Part shown: one piece after another, positions 6,109-11,947 of the stretch
Position numbering within the stretch: the first letter of the stretch is position 1
How the letters are laid out: each line of letters begins with the position of its first letter
Source of the DNA: Verrucomicrobiota bacterium
GTDB lineage: Bacteria > Verrucomicrobiota > Verrucomicrobiia > Limisphaerales > SXQI01
Assembly (NCBI GenBank): GCA_008933045.1
Contig: WBXJ01000070.1
Location: 1-11,947 of the forward strand
Direction: 5' to 3'
Length of the DNA stretch: 11,947 nt
Program-made: the position numbers and the translations under genes
The notes under the pieces: generated by a model
What the model saw: the letters and a program-made list of their open reading frames with translations, nothing else
Told to the model about the DNA's origin: nothing
Databases searched by the model: none

Positions 6109-6693
6109 ATGCAACTAACTGCCCCAAAAACACTGGCGGCGGCTGTGTTTCTACTCGCTCTCCTGCTCCCCTACCCGATTTCACGTTGGTGGATGTTACG
6201 ACGTGAGCACCGGTTTGATCCTTTGATTCTGGATGCGGGTCGTCGTTATCAGGTACACCCTGCCCTGATTAAAGCCGTCATCTGGCAGGAGAGTCGATTC
6301 CAAGCCGAAGCCCTCGGCACCAAGGAGGAGATCGGATTGATGCAAGTGCGGGAGGATGCTGCTTTTGAATGGGCAGAGGCAGAACATTTGACGAATTTTA
6401 CCCACGCCGAAATCCTTGACCCGGGCAAAAATATTCACGCAGGGACATTCTACCTAGGAAAAGTCCTGAAACGTTACCGCGCCACAGATAACCCGCTTCC
6501 CTATGCGTTAGCGGATTACAATGCAGGTCGCGCCAACGTCCTCCGGTGGAGCAAGGGTGCTGCGGCCACCAATGCGGTTGCCTTCATCAATCAGATCGAG
6601 TTCCCGATGACCCGACGCTACGCCATCGCGGTCATGGATCGTTACGCACTTTACCGCGAGGAGTTCAAACCACCCGTGACAGGTTCCAAATGA
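6109..6693 (+). CDS. Membrane-anchored lytic transglycosylase (SLT family)
   Basis: The 194-residue product has a hydrophobic N-terminal segment (about 9-24) acting as an anchor or signal, then a single SLT/goose-lysozyme-like domain. The catalytic Glu is Glu61 in VIWQESRF. The downstream motifs are GLMQV (76-80) and ADYNAGRANVLRW (135-147), in the order seen in Slt70/MltE-type enzymes. These cleave the MurNAc-GlcNAc glycosidic bond of peptidoglycan, forming 1,6-anhydroMurNAc. The protein resembles the catalytic domain of Slt70 without its long helical superhelix, so it is small. It lies 18 nt after lysA, probably co-transcribed. There is no clear Shine-Dalgarno site before the ATG. The convergent haem-domain gene ends only 29 nt away. 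Confidence 0.9.
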   Translation: MQLTAPKTLAAAVFLLALLLPYPISRWWMLRREHRFDPLILDAGRRYQVHPALIKAVIWQESRFQAEALGTKEEIGLMQVREDAAFEWAEAEHLTNFTHAEILDPGKNIHAGTFYLGKVLKRYRATDNPLPYALADYNAGRANVLRWSKGAAATNAVAFINQIEFPMTRRYAIAVMDRYALYREEFKPPVTGSK

Positions 6694-6722
6694 AATTTGG
6701 AGTCAACTGTTTTGGAGGCAGT

Positions 6723-9700
6723 TTATTCCTTGGGTAATGGAACTTGCGCAGGGCGGCTGAGATAATAGAGCAAATCTCGCACTTCTTGTTCCTTGAACTG
6801 TGTGAGCAACCCTTCTGGCATCATGGATATTTCGCTCAGCACAACCGATTTGACCTCGTTACGGGGGATTACTAACGATTCGGTTGGTGTCAGAATGGTA
6901 ACCGATTTTTCATCCTGTTGTTTCACGATGCCAGTAATCACTCGGTCGTCCTTCGTCTCCAGTGTCGAAGTGCGATAGTCATTGGGAATAACGGCGTTGG
7001 GATCCACAATGTTTTGAAGGATGTATGGAAGATCCCCACGGTTCGATCCCGTCAGGTTGGGCCCCACTTGGCCTCCGGTCTCGAAGAGCACATGGCACTG
7101 CTGACAAGTTTTACTAAAAAGGAGACGACCTCGACTCGCATCACCGGGTTGGGATCCTCCCGCCAGATACACTTTAGTGTATTTTTCAATTTCCGCTTTT
7201 TGATCCACGGTAGAATCGCGCATGGTGCCCCAGGCTTGATCGAGTTGTTTGCTCAGTTCGTTATTCTTTAGGTTGCGTAATTGCCGCACCAGGTCTGCCG
7301 TCAAATCACCCTTGGTGACCTGACCCTGCGTCAGAGCTAAGAGGAGCGGGCGGGCGTAATTCAAACGGGAGGCAAGCGTTGCTAAAGCGTCCCGCTTTTC
7401 GCCAACGGCTAAGGAAGGATAGACGGCGAGGATGGCAGTTGCTGATTTTGGATCATCATAGTTAGCGAGCCCGCGCAAGGCTGGCACTCTCATCGAGGCA
7501 TCCTTGAGGAGTGTTTGTAACACGGGCGGCAGTTCGGGATCCTTAACGGCAAGCAACGATTCCAAGGCACTGCGTCGCGTTTCTACCAGTGCCGAAACAT
7601 CGCTCACGATTTTACGTAAGGAGGCAAGGGCTCGCAGACTGCCAAAAGTGAGGGATAATGCCTGAACCCGTGTGCGCACCTCGGCGTTCGAACTGGTAAG
7701 CAATTTCTCCTCCACAATAATCCAACCTTCGGGCATAGCTACCGATCGTTGACCTTTCATGGCCTCGGTCAGTCCACGCAGGACGTCGAGTTGAAAGGGT
7801 ATATCGGAAGATTTTCCGAGTAACGCAACGATCTGCGCAACAGGTTCTGTTGGGTTGGTTGCCGCCACATTACGGCCTGCTCCCACAACGCGGCGGGTAA
7901 TAAACTCGCGAACGCGTGGGATCTTGGTTTCAGCTAAAAGTTTGACACCCTGAGTGGGATCCTCCGCCACCGAAGCCTCGGCCGCATACCAGTAGAGGAA
8001 GGGAAGATTATGATCTTCGGTGTCTTCCGCATGCGCGAGCAACGCTTTGAGCACAGGCCAACGTTTTTCGGGGGGCGTGCGTTGCATCGCCGAAGCCAGA
8101 TACAATCGCACAATCGGCGATGAATCCTGTTTTGCCATTGCCGCGCATTGGGCCAGAACAGCCTCGGATAAGGGTTTGTCTTGGGCGAGCAATTGAAGCG
8201 TCCACGCACGCACATAAGGCTGGGGACGCTGAAGCAACTTTTGTGCGTACTCTTCGGTGAGTCCCGCAGTGCCATGCAAAGCCCACAAGGCTCGCAACTG
8301 ACGAGTCACGTCCGAGTTTGAATCAATGATCTTCCGGAGGCCGGCGTGAACTGCGGCGTTCCCTCCTCGCTCCTGCAACACACGGCGTGCATGTCGAACG
8401 AGCCACTCATTGCGATGCAACTGAAGCGTCACCAATTCGGCATCGGTCTTTTTTTGTAGATCTACCGGCAAGGATTTCGTTTGGTTGTAAACTAGTTTAA
8501 AGATCCGGCCATTATCTCGATCGTGACCATTGGGGTCGTTATGATGGCATTGATTCTTGTCATACCAATCAATCATGTAGACCGACCCATTCTGGTCATA
8601 TTGCATGTTCAAAACCTGCGACCAACGGTCATTAAAATTGACAAAATCAGGGCCGTGTTTACCCACGTAACCCGACCCTTTCGCCTCCAAAACATCCATA
8701 TTCAAACGTTGCCCATGAATATTGTTCATGAAGGCTTTGTTGCGATACTCGGCGGGCCAACTATCCCCAAGATACATCATCAACCCTGCGTGGGCATGAC
8801 CTCCACCCATCGTGTCAGAACGCCCGTTGCCAGCGTGAGGCCCCTTATCTCCGGCGTAATGGCGGTGGTCCGCGATCGTTTTGATATCATCGTAAATGTT
8901 GGGGTTAAAATGCTGACCTGCCTGACGCTCATAACGTCCCCCGTGGATCATATGGTAAAAATGGGGAATGACGCAGGCCTCGATCAAACATTGTCCATAC
9001 TCGTCAAAATCCACGCCCCATGGATTGCTTGTGCCCTCCGCGAACACCTCAAACTTATGCTGCGTGGGGTGATAACGAAACACCCCGGCGTTGATCCGAG
9101 TGCGTTCCTTATCCGACGATCCCGGACGGCCCACATTGGAATGGGTGAACACCCCGTGACATCCATAAAGCCACCCGTCCGGCCCCCACGTGAACGTATT
9201 CAACGTCTCGTGCGTATCTTGATACGCGAACCCATCGAGAAGAATCTGCGGAGCTCCGTCTGGCTTATCATCGCCATCCTTATCGGCGATGAACATCAGA
9301 TAGGGCGCAGCACCGACCCAGACGCCGCCAAACCCTACCTCCAAACCGCTCACCAAATTGAGCCCTTCGATAAAAACAGTCCTTTTGTCAAACTTGCCGT
9401 CTCCCGTTGTGTCCTCAAAAATCAGGATGCGGTCTTTCCCTTGTCCTTCTGGAGCGCGGCGAGGATAGGTATAAGCCTCAGCAACCCACATGCGGCCCCG
9501 ATGATCGAGGGCGAATGCGATGGGTTGTTTTACGTCGGGTTCACCCGCGAATAAATGCATTTTAAACCCGGGAGGAACTGTCGCGGAACTCGCTGCTTCC
9601 TCGGGGGATAAACCTGCGAACATCACGGCATCCACCTCAGGCATCGCCGCAGGAGACTTACCTAATTTGATCTCGTTGGCTAAAACTGGTTGAACTTTGT

Positions 9701-10253
9701 GGAATTTGAAATCATCGAAATTAATATGTCCCCAAGGACCCGAGTGCTGATCCACCACTCGGATGAAGATGGATTGGCCTATGTGCTCTTTGACCTCAAC
9801 GACCACTGGTCGCAACGTCTCTGAATCCGTTCCAGAGATTTTGAAAAAAACCTTCTGAGTGTCTGCCCTGACTAACTCGACACGCGTCGCAGGATTCATC
9901 CCACCACTCACGAGAAAACTAGCAAACGGCTGTGTTACTTTAAAGGGAACCGATGTGAGGGTGCCTTGCAATTCATCCCCGCCGCGTTCGTAGGTGCCTA
10001 CCCAGTAGTCCCCAGAATGCCCGCTCTCCATATCGGCCCGCCGCGTTGTTACGGTATTTCCGCGCATGGGTTGACGGTCGAACGCGGATCCATCAGCCTT
10101 CCAATCCTTGAGTGTTCCATCCTCGAAACCGAGGTTGAGTGCCTTACCCTCATTCCCAACCGCAGGAAGTCCGGGCCGATCAACCGCTTTAGAGAGGAAG
10201 GATGTTGCGCACAAAACTGCACCACACATCATCCATGATGACAAACGTTTCAT
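6723..10253 (-). CDS. Large secreted PVC-type protein: dehydrogenase-like propeller, HEAT repeats and C-terminal haem-binding domain
   Basis: From ATG 10253 the product has 1176 residues and begins with a signal peptide (MKRLSSWMMCGAVL...). A frame extension to 10286 would start at TTG and lengthen the n-region, so I reject it. Domains in order: a jelly-roll, carbohydrate-binding-like module (about 37-187, ending WGHINFDDFKF); the 'membrane-bound dehydrogenase' propeller of Pirellula/Verrucomicrobium type (about 225-590, with GRMWVAEAYTYP, DRILIFEDTTGDGKFD, GPDGWLYGCHGVF and GGGHAHAGLMMYLGDSWP); helical HEAT-like repeats (about 615-1020); and a cytochrome-c-like domain with CQQCH at 1050-1054 (bases 7092-7106) and a candidate axial Met at 1144 or 1145. 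Periplasmic or surface oxidation of a sugar-like substrate, with electrons passed to the haem, is inference; the substrate is unknown. It follows the VCBS gene by 42 nt. Confidence 0.93.
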   Translation of the reverse strand: MKRLSSWMMCGAVLCATSFLSKAVDRPGLPAVGNEGKALNLGFEDGTLKDWKADGSAFDRQPMRGNTVTTRRADMESGHSGDYWVGTYERGGDELQGTLTSVPFKVTQPFASFLVSGGMNPATRVELVRADTQKVFFKISGTDSETLRPVVVEVKEHIGQSIFIRVVDQHSGPWGHINFDDFKFHKVQPVLANEIKLGKSPAAMPEVDAVMFAGLSPEEAASSATVPPGFKMHLFAGEPDVKQPIAFALDHRGRMWVAEAYTYPRRAPEGQGKDRILIFEDTTGDGKFDKRTVFIEGLNLVSGLEVGFGGVWVGAAPYLMFIADKDGDDKPDGAPQILLDGFAYQDTHETLNTFTWGPDGWLYGCHGVFTHSNVGRPGSSDKERTRINAGVFRYHPTQHKFEVFAEGTSNPWGVDFDEYGQCLIEACVIPHFYHMIHGGRYERQAGQHFNPNIYDDIKTIADHRHYAGDKGPHAGNGRSDTMGGGHAHAGLMMYLGDSWPAEYRNKAFMNNIHGQRLNMDVLEAKGSGYVGKHGPDFVNFNDRWSQVLNMQYDQNGSVYMIDWYDKNQCHHNDPNGHDRDNGRIFKLVYNQTKSLPVDLQKKTDAELVTLQLHRNEWLVRHARRVLQERGGNAAVHAGLRKIIDSNSDVTRQLRALWALHGTAGLTEEYAQKLLQRPQPYVRAWTLQLLAQDKPLSEAVLAQCAAMAKQDSSPIVRLYLASAMQRTPPEKRWPVLKALLAHAEDTEDHNLPFLYWYAAEASVAEDPTQGVKLLAETKIPRVREFITRRVVGAGRNVAATNPTEPVAQIVALLGKSSDIPFQLDVLRGLTEAMKGQRSVAMPEGWIIVEEKLLTSSNAEVRTRVQALSLTFGSLRALASLRKIVSDVSALVETRRSALESLLAVKDPELPPVLQTLLKDASMRVPALRGLANYDDPKSATAILAVYPSLAVGEKRDALATLASRLNYARPLLLALTQGQVTKGDLTADLVRQLRNLKNNELSKQLDQAWGTMRDSTVDQKAEIEKYTKVYLAGGSQPGDASRGRLLFSKTCQQCHVLFETGGQVGPNLTGSNRGDLPYILQNIVDPNAVIPNDYRTSTLETKDDRVITGIVKQQDEKSVTILTPTESLVIPRNEVKSVVLSEISMMPEGLLTQFKEQEVRDLLYYLSRPAQVPLPKE

Positions 10254-10295
10254 AGAAAAAGTCAGCAGACGAAGCTTAAGCCTCAATGCTTGTTT

Positions 10296-11591
10296 TTATT
10301 GTGCAGCGAAAGGCTTAGGTTGCGCCGTGTCCCACTCTTTTTTGCCGACCTTTTTTACTTCATGCACGAAAGCGAACGCGCCCTTCTTATTTCCAACGAT
10401 CACATCGGGCCACTTGTCGCCATTGAGGTTTCCGACCATAACCTGCGTACCAATTCCTGAATTATTATCAATCTGGTAGGGAACAAAATCGACCGTCTTA
10501 TCAGCCTTGCGATCCGTTCTGAACCAGTAAAGAACCGCTGCGGCATTCGGTTCCGCATCCCCTGAAGGACCATGCGCCCAGTAACGCTTGCCCGTCACTA
10601 AATCCTTAATTCCGTCCCCGTCCATATCGACCAAATCGACTGCGTGCAACTGTGAAAAGGCCACGCCAAACTTACTATCCTTCGGTTCTTTGTTGATAAT
10701 GATATGCTCGCGAAACTTAATCTCCCCATTCTCGCGATAGTTCTCATACCACGCCAACCCATATCCATGTGCTGCGAGACTCGTAATCACATCATTGTCA
10801 CCATCTCCATCCAGATCATAAGCAAACATCTGCGCCCCTCCGGTTCCGAAACTCCACGCGTGCTTGATCCAAGCGGGATCCCCTACCACCGACTTGGGCT
10901 GTTCCCACCATCCATCTTTCTCCAACATATCTAACTTTCCGTCATTATTCACATCTCCAACGCCCATCCCATGGGTAAAACGCTGCCATGGCCCCTTGGG
11001 CGTGATTGGATGAAATGTCCAGACCTTGGTTGGCTCTTTCCAATCCGCCTCAGCATAACCAAAAAAACCACCTGAATTGCAGACGACTTCCGGTTTGCCA
11101 TCGCCGGTAATATCTAAAAATGTTGGGGACTCATTATCCGTGACCTGAAGTGCCAAATGCCGTTTCCAGTGGCCTGCTTGGCCTTTGGGATTCTCGAACC
11201 AAGAGGAATCCTCGCCAGGGAAACCTAGAACGATGATGTCGTCCCAACCGTCTTTATTAAAATCGTAAGTATAGGCAAGAAAGTTCTTAGAATACCCATG
11301 TGGATCATATCCCCCGACCTTTTCTACCTTACCATCAGCCGCCTTGCGATCGAAGCCCTGCACTGGCTGTGGCATAAACTCTTGGCGTTTTTGGAAATCC
11401 GGCCCCGCATACCAAAATGGACCTGCTGCGATGTCCATTTTACCATCGTGATTAAAGTCGCCCGCAGTAGCCCCTTCGGACCAAAACTCCGAGGTCAGTT
11501 GAGTCTTCTTGAACGAATGGAGATAATAATTTTGGGCTGCGACATTCGAGACCACGGCACAGAGCAATAAACAAACAGAGGGAACTTTCAT
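10296..11591 (-). CDS. Secreted FG-GAP/VCBS-repeat beta-propeller protein
   Basis: From ATG 11591 the product has 431 residues with a signal peptide (MKVPSVCLLLCAVVSNVAAQ, cleavage probably after AAQ or VAA). A TTG at 11627 would add 12 unconvincing residues. Seven calcium-binding-like Dx[DN]xDG motifs recur at about 45, 110, 160, 213, 259, 322 and 388 (DFNHDGKMDI, DFNKDGWDDI, DITGDGKPEV, DVNNDGKLDM, DLDGDGDNDV, DMDGDGIKDL and the degenerate NLNGDKWPDV). Seven repeats suggest a seven-bladed propeller as in FG-GAP domains. The blades also carry Trp-rich segments (GPFWYAGP, SSWFENPKG, GLAWYENY). No catalytic motif is recognised; a binding or scaffold role is possible. It lies 42 nt upstream of the haem-domain gene on the same strand, suggesting the two exported proteins act together. 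Confidence 0.92.
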   Translation of the reverse strand: MKVPSVCLLLCAVVSNVAAQNYYLHSFKKTQLTSEFWSEGATAGDFNHDGKMDIAAGPFWYAGPDFQKRQEFMPQPVQGFDRKAADGKVEKVGGYDPHGYSKNFLAYTYDFNKDGWDDIIVLGFPGEDSSWFENPKGQAGHWKRHLALQVTDNESPTFLDITGDGKPEVVCNSGGFFGYAEADWKEPTKVWTFHPITPKGPWQRFTHGMGVGDVNNDGKLDMLEKDGWWEQPKSVVGDPAWIKHAWSFGTGGAQMFAYDLDGDGDNDVITSLAAHGYGLAWYENYRENGEIKFREHIIINKEPKDSKFGVAFSQLHAVDLVDMDGDGIKDLVTGKRYWAHGPSGDAEPNAAAVLYWFRTDRKADKTVDFVPYQIDNNSGIGTQVMVGNLNGDKWPDVIVGNKKGAFAFVHEVKKVGKKEWDTAQPKPFAAQ

Positions 11592-11710
11592 ATGGCTTAA
11601 TGTGTTAGAGAACCACCGCACAGACAATCAAAATTTACGCTTCTAAACGGGGAGGAAATCATCATAAAACTTGAACCAAATCGTTCGATGGGGTGAGGCA
11701 ATTCTTGTTC

Positions 11711-11947
11711 TCAAATGCGTTTGGCACTGGTGTGCTCAGTTAACCATTGAAAATCGGTTGATGGCGTAGCGGGAAATAAGCCTCCCACACCTCCTTTGAC
11801 GGGTGGACGCACCGTACCCTTCTCTACGGTGACAACCCATTTGTGGACCTCAGAATGACCGTCAGCGTAAGAGAAATTGGCGGCACCGTTATGGAAGGAA
11901 CCAGGGACATTGCCCCAAACGACGGTGCTGAGGGTGTTGACAAAGAA
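11711..11947 (-). CDS. Prepilin-like H-X9-DG protein, C-terminal part (5' end outside window)
   Basis: Reading the minus strand from the right edge gives an uninterrupted 78-codon frame ending in TGA at 11713-11711; its start is beyond the window. The peptide contains VVWGNVPGSF, then HNGAANFSYADGH, which is the H-X9-DG motif (His, nine residues, Asp-Gly) found near the C-terminus of many PVC proteins with an N-terminal type II/IV pilin-like methylation signal. WVVTVEKGTV follows and the chain ends TEHTSAKRI. In the known family the N-terminus is a prepilin helix, so the full product is probably a pseudopilin-like, exported protein; that half cannot be seen here. It is upstream of the VCBS gene on the same strand, but 119 nt separate them and I see no good terminator there. 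Confidence 0.82.
   Translation of the reverse strand, partial: FFVNTLSTVVWGNVPGSFHNGAANFSYADGHSEVHKWVVTVEKGTVRPPVKGGVGGLFPATPSTDFQWLTEHTSAKRI

Noticed and set aside
6686..6723. Short inverted repeats between the transglycosylase and haem-domain genes (CCAAAT/ATTTGG and AACTG/CAGTT)
   Set aside because: The stems are only 5-6 bp and AT-rich and no proper T run follows, so I do not call a terminator; they may be chance in a 29-nt convergent gap.
8523..9554. Long open frame (343 codons) on the + strand, antisense to the haem-domain gene
   Set aside because: It lies wholly inside a well-supported gene with recognisable domains on the other strand, has no recognisable domain, and its length is explained by codon bias of the real gene.
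11592..11710. Search for a promoter or terminator in the gap between the prepilin-like and VCBS genes
   Set aside because: Only weak partial matches to promoter boxes were seen (for example TTGATT with a poor -10 box) and no clear hairpin with a T run, so nothing is annotated.

Overview
The window reads as a chromosomal segment of a Gram-negative member of the Planctomycetes-Verrucomicrobia-Chlamydiae (PVC) superphylum, most likely a Verrucomicrobiota bacterium. Three things point there: a very large secreted protein with the dehydrogenase-like propeller, HEAT repeats and C-terminal CxxCH haem domain typical of Pirellula/Verrucomicrobium proteins; the tail of a prepilin-like protein carrying the H-X9-DG motif; and lipid A synthesis (LpxA) beside an outer-membrane beta-barrel. 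The lineage is inferred from protein architecture only; there is no rRNA or tRNA gene in the window.

Layout. Bases 1-420 hold the 3' end of a porin-like barrel gene on the + strand, closed by a strong intrinsic terminator. A five-gene minus-strand run (3871 down to 490) follows convergently: a zinc-ribbon protein of unknown function, rnc (RNase III), a small lipoprotein, radC and lpxA. Gaps are 3, 58, 33 and 9 nt, so it could be one transcription unit. Diverging from it on the + strand is a secreted Lys/Pro-rich protein (3974-4681) with a 108-bp in-frame tandem repeat, closed by a second strong terminator. Then come lysA and a lytic transglycosylase gene (4786-6693), 18 nt apart. The right half is on the minus strand: a secreted FG-GAP/VCBS beta-propeller protein (11591-10296) followed 42 nt later by the 1176-residue haem-domain protein (10253-6723), very probably an operon. 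The window ends in the 3' end of a prepilin-like gene on the minus strand (11947-11711).

How the genes relate. Most products act in or on the cell envelope: porin, lipid A acyltransferase, lipoprotein, exported repeat protein, diaminopimelate/lysine and peptidoglycan enzymes, and two large exported propeller proteins. RNase III and RadC are housekeeping nucleic-acid proteins inside the envelope-flavoured cluster. The VCBS plus haem-dehydrogenase pair is the least understood unit and the best candidate for unexplored biology; its substrate cannot be read from sequence.

Several genes appear to start at GTG or TTG, and Shine-Dalgarno sequences are present for some genes but absent for others. 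No gene-free stretch exceeds about 120 bases. I saw no tRNA, rRNA, CRISPR array, insertion sequence, phage gene or attachment site.
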